64,000 nt of DNA from Craspedostauros australis. Taxonomy: Eukaryota; Bacillariophyta; Bacillariophyceae; Mastogloiales; Achnanthaceae. This document shows, piece by piece, positions 39,539 to 49,936 of the stretch. The first letter of the stretch is position 1; every line of letters begins with the position of its first letter. The position numbers and the translations under genes were made by a program. The stretch is taken from assembly GCA_026770025.1 (NCBI GenBank), contig JAMXDE010000011.1:372001-436000 (forward strand), in the 5' to 3' direction. Under the pieces are notes generated by a model, which saw only the letters and a program-made list of their open reading frames with translations, ran no database searches and was not told where the DNA came from.

Positions 39539-40360
39539 CTACAGCCATATTGTTTGGGTTCTATTATTATGCTCTGCATCAATCAAATCATCAAGCAAAT
39601 TGAGGGGTGTTTCGTTGTCATTGTTTCGGATGTTGATATCCGCATTGGCTGATTCGATGAGGTACTTGACACACTCCAGCTGGCTGTTGCAGCATGCCAC
39701 ATGAAGGGGAGTGGAGCCATCATTGTCTTTGCAGTTGATGTTCACCCCACATGATTGAATTAGGTAATCGATACACTCTAGCTTGCCATCGATGCATGCC
39801 CAATGAAGGGGAGTGGATCCAGCGTTGTCTTTGCAGTTGATGTTCACCCCACATGATTCGATGAGGTACTTGGCACACTCCAGCTTGTCGTCCATGCATG
39901 CCCAATGAAGGGAAGTGGAACCATCGTTGGTTTCGCAGTTGATGTTCGCCCGACATGATTTGATGAGGTACTGCACACACTCCAGGTGGCCGTTGTGGCA
40001 TGCCCAATGAAGGGGAGTGGAACCATGTTTGTTTTGGAAGTTGACGTTCGCCCCATGCGATTCGATGAGGTGCTTCACACACTCCAGGTGGCCGTGCATG
40101 CATGCCACATGAAGGGGAGTGTCACCATGGTTGTTTTGACAGTTGATGTTCGCCTCACATGATTCCATGAGGTGCTTGGCACACTCCAGCTGGCCGTTAC
40201 GGCATGCCCAATAAAGGGGAGTCTGACCATTTTTGTCTGTAACCTTGTTGACATCAACTCCTTCATTCTGCGTCTTGCTATGCTTCTTCCATTCCTTCAA
40301 CACTGACAAGTCACCTGCTGTGGCAGCACCAAGGAGCTGTCTGTGTGTAACATTCGGCAT
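39539..40360 (-). CDS. Ankyrin-repeat protein
   Basis: From ATG 40360 the protein is 273 residues and consists almost wholly of ankyrin repeats. About seven units follow the pattern G-STPLHWAC-NG-LECVKYLIES-GANIN, beginning at DKNGQTPLYWACRNGQLECA. The repeats are close to 34 residues (102 bp) and unusually alike at DNA level, which points to recent internal duplication. There is no signal peptide, membrane segment or enzyme domain. It is a protein-binding module with unknown partner. The frame is open to 40810, but the upstream part is low-complexity; ATG 40360 directly starts the folded protein. Confidence 0.85.
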   Translation of the reverse strand: MPNVTHRQLLGAATAGDLSVLKEWKKHSKTQNEGVDVNKVTDKNGQTPLYWACRNGQLECAKHLMESCEANINCQNNHGDTPLHVACMHGHLECVKHLIESHGANVNFQNKHGSTPLHWACHNGHLECVQYLIKSCRANINCETNDGSTSLHWACMDDKLECAKYLIESCGVNINCKDNAGSTPLHWACIDGKLECIDYLIQSCGVNINCKDNDGSTPLHVACCNSQLECVKYLIESANADINIRNNDNETPLNLLDDLIDAEHNNRTQTIWL

Positions 40361-41011
40361 TTTGAGGGATGGTTGCTGGACGATTGACGTTGGACGATTG
40401 GCGATGGATTGGCTGTCGAGCAAGTGCGTGGTATGAGCTACCGATGGTGGTGTCTTCAATGGCTTGTATTCGTATGAGTACCATACGCTTTGTGATGAGT
40501 GGCAATTCGATGTCTGTTGTTGACGTGATCGAGTATGGGGTTGGGTGGTGTGTGTTGTTGTCTTGTTCGGGTGGGTCTTCTCTTTCTCTCTCTGTGTGTG
40601 CCTGTGTTTGTCTGTGTTCGCTGACAAAGCACCGAAAACGCTGACAAGTGCTTTGACAAATACGCTCGGCAAACAAATCTTCCATGAATTCGAGTTCTGT
40701 GTTTCCAAAAGAACATACCACACGAACTTCTTCGTCTCGCGCGTGTCGGCGAGGTTGTGGATGGGCAAGCACATCAAATCATGTACATGCTCACACTCAC
40801 ATCTTTCCACCCACCACTATAATACTCCATTGCCCCATGCATCGATGGTATTGTACATGGTGTGCTCCTATCACTCTCAATGATTCTCGCACAGATACGG
40901 ACAACGATCATGAATACGAGTACTTGCGCGGTCATGAGCACAAGCACGGATGATGCATCGAAGAAGAGAAGGAAACAGGATCGAAACAGCCGCCGTCCGA
41001 AACTGAAGAGC
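40361..41011. other. Divergent region between the ankyrin and mTERF genes
   Basis: Promoters and 5' UTRs. It contains a TCTCTTTCTCTC/TGTGTG run at about 40578-40620. The mTERF frame is open to 40862 with ATGs at 40880, 40910 and 40934. Confidence 0.45.
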
Positions 41012-42775
41012 ATGATGCTTGGGAGGCATGCCCTTGTCTTCTCAGTGGGCGTCGCTGCTCTGACACAAGCAGCAACCACAGCCGCCTTTGCAAGCAACCG
41101 CCACCAGCATGGTCATGATCGATATCGCTGGGGGCTGTCAAACATTGATCCATACTCGAACATCTACCGACACACAGACTCTCATCTGCCACCAACACCA
41201 ACATGTGTGAACACGCCGACACGGAATGGATGGTCCAGATTGCTGGCATCAAACACCGATACATCCCAGTCAGCTCCATCAGATGCCAAGAAGGACGCCA
41301 AGATGGATGCCAAGACAGATGCACTGGCACCATTGGCACCATCCATCGCAACTATCAAGGCGAGGCACCACATGAGTGTCATCTACTCGCACTTCGACCA
41401 AATACGAGACGACGACAGACGCTCCCTTGTCCGCGAGTGTCTGCAGAACGAAGGTGCATCGCGCAATCCACCCACCCCAAAGGAATGGGTCAAGTCGCAA
41501 AAGTACCTGTACGGCGTTGCCGATCGGGTGTCGCCGCAACAAGTGCAGGACGTTCTCGACTTTGTGTCCTCTGTCTGTCCTCCGCATGTGGCGCAGAAGG
41601 TCATTCAGACGGAACCGCGTATCCTGCGCAAGGACGTCGCTGTCGTGCTGAAGCCCACCCACGACTTCCTTACCAACCTATGGGGACACAAAAGGCTGCA
41701 GCAGGCCATCGAGCGCAACCCCAAGCTGCTGCTTGCCCGCGTCGCCAAGCGCCGTGGCGCAAGGGTGGCTGAAGAACTGCAGCATTATTGGGAGGAGGAA
41801 TCTGACCAGTCGTCACATCCTGCAAACAGCACCCAGATGGAAGGTGACATCGCCACATCAGCCAAAACCCATGCCAAGATCGATGCTGCTGTGACGTACC
41901 TGCGATCTGTGCTTGATGAGGAGGTCCTTCGTCAGCAACGCAAATCCACGAACGAAGTCATCAATACCATCTTGAAGACGGTGTTGCAAAGGAACTGGAT
42001 GGACACAGAAGGCAACCTGCAACAGCGTGTGGAGTACCTGGTGGATAATCTGCAGCTCAATCGCACCGAGACAACAACGCTGCTCTTGCGACATGGTGCC
42101 ATAAATCTCAACCTCTCCATGGAAGACAACCTGCAACCCAAATTGGATCTGCTCTTCACCATGCTGACACCACAGCAGCTCAAGAAATCGGTGTTGCGAT
42201 GGCCCTACTTCTTGCAGCTCTCGTTGTGCAACCTGGAAGCGAAGATCGCATACTTTGATGCCATTGGGAACGACGCCTATAGCCAGGACCGGCCCGCCTC
42301 GTTGGCAGCGCTCGTCTTGCGCAAGGCCAGCACGGTCTATACCATGAGCCTGACAGACAACATCCAACCAACTGTGGAGTTCCTGTGCAGCACATGGGGT
42401 CAGCCCACCGCGATCTCCATGCTGCGCACGTCACCAATCATCCTGTCATCGAGTGTGGAGCGCAACCTGCGTCCCAAGGTGGAATTCCTGCACCGCATGG
42501 GATACATGACAAGTGGTGCCATCAGCGGACGTAATCTGACAGCCTCATTGCACAACCGTATGCTCCCACGATGGCATTATGCACAATCACAGGGCAACAT
42601 CCAGCCCACATTGAGCGCTCTGGCCTCCGCCACGGATGCGACGTTCTGCGCACAGTATGGATTCGATCTGAAACACTTCGAGAACTACAAGAAGGAAGAG
42701 CTGCAGCGCCTCAAATTCGAATTCCAATCCAATGGGTGGGTCAAGACGGATCAGCCGATTGACGATGATGAGTAG
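41012..42775 (+). CDS. mTERF-domain protein, plastid-targeted
   Basis: Organelle nucleic-acid-binding protein of the mitochondrial-termination-factor family, which acts in organelle transcription, splicing or ribosome assembly. From ATG 41012 the protein is 587 residues. It opens with MMLGRHALVFSVGVAALTQA followed by TTAAFASN, a signal peptide with an A|F site for plastid import. A spacer follows, then several helical mTERF repeats of about 30-35 residues, recognisable as ILRKDVAVVLKPTHDFL, NLQPKLDLLFTMLTP, VLRWPYFLQLSLCNLEAKI, NIQPTVEFLCSTWG and ILSSSVERNLRPKVEFLHRM. Upstream ATGs (40880 and others) would bury the signal peptide, so 41012 is preferred. Confidence 0.85.
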   Translation: MMLGRHALVFSVGVAALTQAATTAAFASNRHQHGHDRYRWGLSNIDPYSNIYRHTDSHLPPTPTCVNTPTRNGWSRLLASNTDTSQSAPSDAKKDAKMDAKTDALAPLAPSIATIKARHHMSVIYSHFDQIRDDDRRSLVRECLQNEGASRNPPTPKEWVKSQKYLYGVADRVSPQQVQDVLDFVSSVCPPHVAQKVIQTEPRILRKDVAVVLKPTHDFLTNLWGHKRLQQAIERNPKLLLARVAKRRGARVAEELQHYWEEESDQSSHPANSTQMEGDIATSAKTHAKIDAAVTYLRSVLDEEVLRQQRKSTNEVINTILKTVLQRNWMDTEGNLQQRVEYLVDNLQLNRTETTTLLLRHGAINLNLSMEDNLQPKLDLLFTMLTPQQLKKSVLRWPYFLQLSLCNLEAKIAYFDAIGNDAYSQDRPASLAALVLRKASTVYTMSLTDNIQPTVEFLCSTWGQPTAISMLRTSPIILSSSVERNLRPKVEFLHRMGYMTSGAISGRNLTASLHNRMLPRWHYAQSQGNIQPTLSALASATDATFCAQYGFDLKHFENYKKEELQRLKFEFQSNGWVKTDQPIDDDE

Positions 42776-43476
42776 CTCAACGCATGGCTTGATGGGTGAA
42801 TGAGTTGGTAGATGTTGTCGGAGCATGGTCTGCCTCTCTCAAACGAACGACAGAACGAAAGGATGAAGTGAATGACTCCAATGGAATCGACATGCTCACT
42901 TCTTGGTTGCTGCTTGAGCTCCCCATCAAGTGATGTGGGTACTCCACAATACGAGTATGACTATTCTTCTCCATCACAAGGCGGTCCCCAAGGGGGGCAA
43001 CTACAAGCAACATGCAATGAACTGTGATGCAGTGGATGCGGAATGCCAGGCTATCTGGGTCCACTTGGTCTGCCACTTTACAATCTCATCGCCGCGATTG
43101 TATGAGTATTGGCGGCTTGATCACGGCTGCCCAAACCATACCACGCGATCCACTTCGCACTGTCTAAACTCAGAGATGGGATGTGGTACCATACACACGA
43201 CGTACTGAAGTACTCTACTCTAATAGGAACACAGCGGCAGTGCGCTACTCGTATGGTGCATCGTCGTGCACAGCACTGAATGCGGGCGCTGCTGAATCCT
43301 TTGGGAGCTGCGCGATGCCGATGGAGTATCTCGTGCGTCAGAGCAGGACAGAGTGGGTTAGAGCAGTACTTGCTGCTGTACTTGTGCGAGCTACCATGTA
43401 CTGTCATAGACTCTGCGGGTTGCAAGCATGTTCTGCAACAGAAGGTAGCATAACAGCACATCTGTTGATCTCCATA
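42776..43476. other. Convergent intergenic region
   Basis: 700 bp between the mTERF and Tat genes. Only short frames; no gene or repeat of note. Confidence 0.45.
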
Positions 43477-43935
43477 TCACTCGTTTTTGCCTGACTTTTC
43501 ATCATCTTCGGGAGGCGGCATTTCCATCTGCTTGGCCTTGCGCGATCGAACATTCATCTCTCCCTCCTCAACGCCCTTTTGGAATTCCGTTGGAATCTTC
43601 TTAAGCTCCTCCAGATCGCCCATGTCGCTCATGGTGGAACCAGCGAAATTGCCCATCGTGCGTCCCAGATTGGTGGGTCCAACGACGATGACGCCAGCAA
43701 CCGCGATGATGACGAGCTCCGGAACGCCAAGTCCGAAAAGTCCCATCAATCGCGTCTGCGCGACGGAGCTGCGCTGCACGCCAATGTGCGCAGTCTGCGA
43801 GTTGCGAAATATCGTCGCGGTGGTGGCGACTGGGGTCCTGGTTGTGGCTCTTGCGTGGTGCGGACTTGTGAACGCCGGCGATGATTGCAGCTGCAGCGCG
43901 CACAGGAGCAGGAGGAAGACAGTCCCATGGATCAT
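43477..43935 (-). CDS. Plastid TatA/TatB-family protein (twin-arginine translocase), copy 1
   Basis: Small thylakoid membrane subunit of the delta-pH/Tat pathway, which exports folded proteins to the lumen. 152 residues from ATG 43935. Residues 1-20 are a signal peptide ending at SSPAF (A|F plastid site); the transit region runs to about 62. The mature part begins near MGLFGLGVPE, then one membrane helix (about 73-86), the GP hinge (VVGPTNLGR) and an amphipathic helix, ending in a charged tail (PPPEDDEKSGKNE). The glutamate in VPEL matches the conserved membrane glutamate of Tha4/Hcf106. It shares MGLFGLG-x-PE and an ELKxxPxEFQxGxxEGE block with the gene at 44961-45398. The frame is open to 44208, but the upstream part lacks protein character. 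Confidence 0.88.
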   Translation of the reverse strand: MIHGTVFLLLLCALQLQSSPAFTSPHHARATTRTPVATTATIFRNSQTAHIGVQRSSVAQTRLMGLFGLGVPELVIIAVAGVIVVGPTNLGRTMGNFAGSTMSDMGDLEELKKIPTEFQKGVEEGEMNVRSRKAKQMEMPPPEDDEKSGKNE

Positions 43936-44960
43936 ATTTGCGAGTGTCGGTCGGGGTGGTGTTGTTGTTGCTCGTGGAGTGGAGTGGATAGAGTCAACAG
44001 AGTGGACAGAATGATGACGAGAGAAGAGAGTGGGAATGGTTGCGAGAGAGAGAGAATCGGAATGTCGGTGTGGAATGATGTGCGTCAACAAAAAGATCGC
44101 CTGTTTGTGTGATTTCAGCGCGTTGAATTGTCTCCTTGCGATCCACACCCAGACTCGCCCACCACGTTCGTGTCGTATCCACGACTGCAACCTGGGGGGA
44201 CGAAACATCGAGTGGGTAGTCGTACTGGGCTAGTTCATGCCAGAAGTCGAATACAGTGTACCATCATGCGCTCGCAGAGCACCATTGAAGGGCACATAGT
44301 ACATTACTCATCATAGTCGTACATTCCGAACTTGCGTTAGCGTGGAGTCAGTGTCAATGAACGATGTTCCGTCAAGCACAAGCTACATGAGATCGTCTGG
44401 TACTGCTTCGATAAAGATGAGCCGTGCGGAGTGAACTCGTATTCGATGGCTTTGCGAGTTTGAGCTACCTCATCAGGGATCAGTGCCGAGACCTGGTGGA
44501 CGCATTCTGATCAACACGACTACTTGGCCATTATGAAAGGAAGAGCGGCTTGGAGGCTGCATTCATTTGAGAGAATTGATGGTGCACCACATTTGCACCG
44601 GTTCTGCTTCAGACTAACCCTCAAATTCACACTTGCACATGCCTGTGTTCAAGCCACATCCAGTCTTGGATTGGGACATTGGAGATGAATATTGAATGCA
44701 TTGAAGACTACTGGATTACTCTACGGTGAAATAGCAGTAGCAGTAGCAGCAGTGGGTCGTAGTTTGTCGCAGTGACGCGACGAGCTGCGAAGAAGGAGGG
44801 TAAGAACGGTTGGCAGGGACCACGACGAACGAACCTCCCGTGGCGTTGTCATGGCCATGGCCGTGTTGGTGTTCGTCGCTATCTTCGAACTTGCCGATAC
44901 ACGGTGCTCTGGATGATGATGACGGCGACGATGACCGCGATTTTGAGTGTGTCGGCTGAC
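43936..44960. other. Spacer between the two tandem Tat genes
   Basis: About 1 kb holding the promoter of copy 1 and the 3' end of copy 2, with a CAGTAG/CAGCAG run at about 44730-44752. No gene in between. Confidence 0.5.
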
Positions 44961-45398
44961 CTATTCGGTCTTCTTCTCAACCGGTGTCACGGTCGTGGCT
45001 GGAACGTCGGGGTCGTCGCTGGCCTTAAGCTTCGCGGCGGAGGCCTCACCCTCCTTCATTCCCTCCTGGAACTCCTTTGGCACCTCCTTGAGCTCACCAG
45101 CGATGCGTCCGGCATCCTTTCCGAACTCTGCCAGCTTCTCGGGTCCGAGCAGGAACGCGGCTGCCACGAGGATAACGCCGATTTCTGGTGCGCCAAGGCC
45201 GAAGAGTCCCATGGTCTGAACGGACGCCACGGACTGCCTCTGTCGCTGCATGGCCTCTGGCTGGAATGCGGCTTGCGAGGTTGCTGGTGACAGGCATGTC
45301 TTGGCGACTCCGAAGGTATTGCTCGGGGTCACGAAGGCCTCGGATCGTCCGAGAGCGGCTGCGCAGATCAGCAAGAGGGTGGCGGCGATGCGGTTCAT
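44961..45398 (-). CDS. Plastid TatA/TatB-family protein (twin-arginine translocase), copy 2
   Basis: 145 residues from ATG 45398. Signal peptide MNRIAATLLLICAAALGRSE with the A|F site at SEAFVTP, transit region to about 62, then MGLFGLGAPE, a membrane helix (about 72-84) and the classical hinge LLGPEKLAEFGKDAG. The amphipathic helix (ELKEVPKEFQEGMKEGE) and a short charged tail follow. The FGK/GPEKL hinge is closer to canonical TatA than copy 1, so the pair may have split into TatA-like and TatB-like roles. Same strand and same layout as copy 1: a tandem duplication. Confidence 0.9.
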   Translation of the reverse strand: MNRIAATLLLICAAALGRSEAFVTPSNTFGVAKTCLSPATSQAAFQPEAMQRQRQSVASVQTMGLFGLGAPEIGVILVAAAFLLGPEKLAEFGKDAGRIAGELKEVPKEFQEGMKEGEASAAKLKASDDPDVPATTVTPVEKKTE

Positions 45399-46160
45399 TT
45401 TGGAATTGGGAGTATGTGATTGATGTGGTGCGTATGGCAGGAATGCTATTTGGTTCTGTTGTGGTGTGATGTCTTGTGATGTGATGGGTTGTTCGAGTCG
45501 TTGGAAAGGTGGTGGGAATTGGAGGATGTTCGTCCTCGGTGTTTCGTATCCGATCATGTCGCTGTTGCCGTTGATGCTGTTGCGCTTCTCTCTGTGTCAC
45601 CATCGTGTCAAGTTCGGCAAGGATCCACATGGAAGATGACATCAACCACCCATCACCCGGATTCACGTATCCATAGTCGCATGAGTCAACGATCCAAAAT
45701 TCGAAGGCAGATTCGATGAAGTCGCACGAGTCGAGATTCCATTATAGCTGATAACCCATTGTCCACAAAGCCAACGAAAGACGAATGGAGAAATGCGGAA
45801 AAACGAAAGCGGAAAACGTGATGGACAAAGGAAACAATCCACAACCAACACAGACACAGCGCCACGATCCCTCCAACACTCTCGGCCATCACACCGCCAC
45901 ACCATCGTGGCTGACGAGCATCCGGATCAAGGCATAAAGACCTGTTATACCATACCAGTACAGCACAGGCACCAACGAAGCTAGCAAGACAACAAGAAGA
46001 CAATCAGAATAGAGGAGAGCAGGAAGGTCCAGCAGATCGTTTGGCTCAACGAATAGAGGAACCAGAGGTCCCAATCGACCACTACAAATACCAACGCCAA
46101 CGCAACCACTAACACTAACACCAATAGCGTAGCCAACAGCTGCGGGAAAAGAACCGCAAG
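45399..46160. other. Divergent region between Tat copy 2 and pescadillo
   Basis: Promoters and 5' UTRs; a short GTGATGTG repeat lies at about 45466-45488. No gene is seen. Confidence 0.45.
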
Positions 46161-48540
46161 ATGGGTAACCGTGTGAAGGGACGCGTGAAGAAGAAGTCCA
46201 TCAAGGCAGCCTCGCATTCCAAGATGGGATCGACGCGCAAGCTGTCAAGGATGGGAAAGAAGCAGAAGAGGGACAATTCCGGTCTGGAGGCGACCTTCAT
46301 AGGACGTTCGCGATCCCTCAAGATGCTCCAGATCACGATCAAGGACTTTCGTCGTCTGTGCATCCTCAAGGGCATCTACCCACGTGAGCCTCGTGGGCGC
46401 ATGCCAGGCAACAAGAAAGGCCAGACATTCTACCACATCAAGGACATCAAGGCGCTGGCGCATGAACCGCTCCTGGAGAAGTTTCGTGAATTCCGCGCAT
46501 TCTTGAAGAAGGTGCGTTGCCGTCTGAGAGGGCACGGTCCTCTGCACGTCTCGTGGTCGTGCCGCATGCACCGCATCACTTGTTGCGAATGATGTTCCAC
46601 AATGGGCCTGCTCTGAAGAGTATGCATGTTGACTTGCGGTGCATTTCGTTTGCACATTCGGAAATTGCAAAATGTGATTTGTGGAAGTTGGAGCGGATCT
46701 CACCAACCAGAATGCACACTGACATGTTCTTCCGTTCATGATTGTCTTCAACTCGTACTTGTGCGTACTTTGCACCAAATCTCAACTTGCACAACACCGA
46801 CCGCGGCAGATCCGCAGAGCCGCCGGCAGAAACGAAAAAGACGAAGCCGTGCGAAAGAATGCCATCTGTCCATCGTACACGGTGCATCACCTGGTGCGCG
46901 AGCGATACCCTCGCTTCGTCGATGCCTTGGCCGATCTCGACGATGCGTTGACATTGACGTATCTTTTTGCGGCATTGCCAAGCGAGCACAACATCAAGGC
47001 AAAGACGTCCAACGGCGCGAAGTCCTTGGCGTCAGCCTGGGGTGCGTACTGCGCAACCTCCGGCTGCATCACGAAGTCCTTCATCTCCGTCAAGGGAGTG
47101 TACATGGAGGCGACCATCAAGGGCGTGCCGGTGCGATGGGTCATTCCACACTCCTTCACCCAGTTCATGCCGACCGATGTTGACTACCGCGTCATGTCCA
47201 CATTCTTCGAGTTCTACGAGACGCTGCTGAACTTCGTACTCTTCAAGCTGTACAGTGATTTGGGGGTCCGCTATCCCCTCCCGGCGGTTACAGCTGGCAC
47301 TGAAGTGAGGGGTAGCACGAGCTCCATCCTTTCTGCCAACCTCAAGTCATTGAAGGATGCGCTAAATCCATCATCCAGTGCCGTGGCAGCCATCGTCGAT
47401 GAGTCGGTCGGCGCAGACAAAGACACGCAAGACGACGGCAACGGCAGCAAGAAGAAGGCATCAAAGAGCGAAAAGAAGAAGAAAAAGGAGCTGCTCAAAT
47501 CCGTGGGAGACGCCTTGAATGATCTGCCACGTGAGAGTGACGACGAGGATGATGATGGCGATGACGACGTTGACGTGGCCGGCCCATTGAAGGCTGCGTT
47601 GGAGAATTTGTCTGAGCAGGAGGCTCGCACCGCCATGCCATCGTCTGGTGGGGCGAACTTGGACGACGATGCGCTCAAACGAAGGGGGTTGTTCAATGGT
47701 CTGACATTCTTCCTTTCTCGTGAAATCCCCAAGGGTTACATAGAGCTCGTGTCGCTGGCCTACGGCGCCAGCGTGGGCTGGGAGGGCCCCAACAGCCCCA
47801 TCTCGGTCAACGATTCTTCCATCACGCATCACATCGTGGACCGACCCAAACTGCCATCCTCTTACGCGAAGCTCCCGAAGTCCAGAGAATTCGTGCAACC
47901 GCAATGGATCTTGGACAGCAGCAACTTCATGTTCCTCCTTCCCATCGCACGATACTCCGTCGGTGCGACGTTGCCACCGCATCTGTCACCGTGGGTGGAT
48001 AACGAAGAGGAGGGCTACAAACCAGCCTACGCCGAAGAAATCGAGAAGCTCAAGAACGGCGAAAGCATCGAGACCATGGTCAGCGATGACGACAGCATCG
48101 CTGCCGAACCGGCCGAAACCATCGATGAACCAGACGCTGATGATGATAGCGATGATAGCGACGAAGAAGACGAACAGCAGGAAGACGAAGAAGACGATGC
48201 CAAGGATAAGAAGGTAAAGGCGGCGAAGGCAAAGAAGAAAGCGGAGAAGAAACGTCTGAGAGAGGAAGAGGAAGCCCACGCCTTGGCCAAGTCCATGATG
48301 AGCCGCAAAGCCGCTCATCTGTATGGTCGCATGCAGCACGGCATCGCCAAGAAGAAGGCCAAGGTCGACAAGCTTTCATCGAGACGCGAAGAGCTCGAAA
48401 TCACGAAGGAGAAGGATGCCTTGGGACGCACACCATCGAAACAAAAGGTGGACCGGCTCCGCAAGGAGAGAAAGGATATCGAGAACGAGTACACCGACAC
48501 CGGCGGCTCAATGAAGCGCTCCAAAAAGCGTAGAAGCTAA
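46161..48540 (+). CDS. PES1: Pescadillo homolog (60S ribosome biogenesis), two exons
   Basis: Nucleolar PeBoW-complex subunit needed for 27S/32S rRNA processing. Exon 1 is 46161-46511 and exon 2 is 46810-48540, phase 0 (GAAGAAG|GTGCGT to CGGCAG|ATC), 693 residues. The pescadillo N-terminal domain is clear on both sides: TIKDFRRLCILKGIYPREP, FREFRAFLKK|IRRAAGR, HHLVRERYPRFVDALADLDD and PTDVDYRVMSTFFEFYETLL. A K/E-rich linker with acidic DDDGDDDVD precedes a BRCT domain at about 404-500 (LFNGLTFFLSREIPK to FVQPQWILDSSNFM). The C-terminus is a long acidic stretch and a basic coiled-coil-like tail ending in KRSKKRRS, which fits nucleolar localisation. Confidence 0.94.
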
Positions 48541-49432
48541 GGCACACGACGAATTTGAGTAGAGCAGACGTTAACGCTTGTCCTTTACCCTCTTCAGAGT
48601 GAGTACAAGACTCTTTCCGGGTGGCAGATAGTGCGGAGTGCGGTGATGAATGCTGAAGAATGAGATGCTGAATCCTCTGGGTCCCAGGATCTGTTGGGGC
48701 GGCATCTTGGGTCGACGAACCGCAGAGGTCATCCATCGCAAGGCTGGCGAACCATGGCGTCCATCCACCTCGCTGGAACACGGGTGCTCATGAGCTGTGG
48801 GACATCAGCGACGAAAATGCTGCGTTGCCTGTTTGCCTGTGTACGTGCTTGTATCATGTGGTACGTGTCAAGCCATCCCGATGTCCCATGTGACGTTGAT
48901 TGGATGTCGATTATCCTTGGTTTATCCACATGCCAATCTTGATCCATGCAGTGCGACGAGACTGTACCCAGTCAATTCTTGATGAGGGAGACTCCAACCG
49001 CCAAATCCAATTCCATACTGGTGACTTTCGCTGTTCGAAACATTGATTCACACCTCAATTTGTTGGCTTTGATGACTAATGCATCCGTGTCAGCGATCCT
49101 GCATGGAGCCTTCATGGGATTGTTGAATGCGCTGCTGCCATGCTTGTTGTAGCAACGCTGTAGTCCGTATCTCTCCATCTTTCATTCTCTCATCATCTTC
49201 TTGTCTTGATCACGGACCCTTCCGTCCCTTGCGGTCGCGTCCAGTTACGTCATGTCATGCCTCATCGCTTCGCTTCGCGACACAGATGGATCTCTACCAA
49301 CACCATTGCGATGTGGTGACCATCGTCAGCGCCGCGCTTCATCAACGCTCGTCAATAGCATTGATTATTGATTCCACCTTCATCTCCTCGTCCCACCACA
49401 CGACCATGTCCATTCCTCTTCGTGCCGTTCCA
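48541..49432. other. Intergenic between pescadillo and the piggyBac-like element
   Basis: About 890 bp with only short frames; no repeat or gene recognised. Confidence 0.45.
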
Positions 49433-49449
49433 GTGCCTCAAAGAGCCGG
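49433..49449. repeat. Outer inverted repeat, left
   Basis: 17 bp, exact reverse complement of 53179-53195. It is followed by CGATGTTTGG units at 49469-49488. Confidence 0.75.
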
Positions 49450-49579
49450 CTGTAGCCAAACAAATTGGCGATGTTTGGCGATGTTTGGATCACAGAAACT
49501 GCTCTGTAGAATGTAGTACATTTTCTACTTAAGTCCCGAACAAAAAAAGGCCAACAACAGCATCAACCAAAGTTAAACT

Positions 49580-49592
49580 CTCCGGACTTAGC
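49580..49592. repeat. Inner inverted repeat, left
   Basis: CTCCGGACTTAGC, exact reverse complement of 52827-52839. The preceding bases also match in part (TTAAACT on the left, TTGAAGT reversed on the right). Confidence 0.7.
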
Positions 49593-49936
49593 TCGTATGG
49601 GCCATCCTGTACTCGTATTTATATTGTAGCATAGTATATAGTTTATATATACAATCCTAAAGTTTGGTGGCCGTTTCTCTCTTGCTCGGTGAGCACTGAT
49701 GTGATCTGTCAAGCACCTCCATCATTCACGAATGCGTTCAGGCATTCGAGACGTGTTTGGGCACCACAGGCACGTTTGGACTCGTCACACACATCATCTT
49801 CGCTTCCCCTCCTCACAATTTCGTTCACGAAGAATCGCCAACACCCTTGGCGAGGGACAACAACACAGTCAAATCAATCAATTGATGCCCTCTCCACACG
49901 CACACAGATTATACTGTATGTAAGTGTATTTATTGA

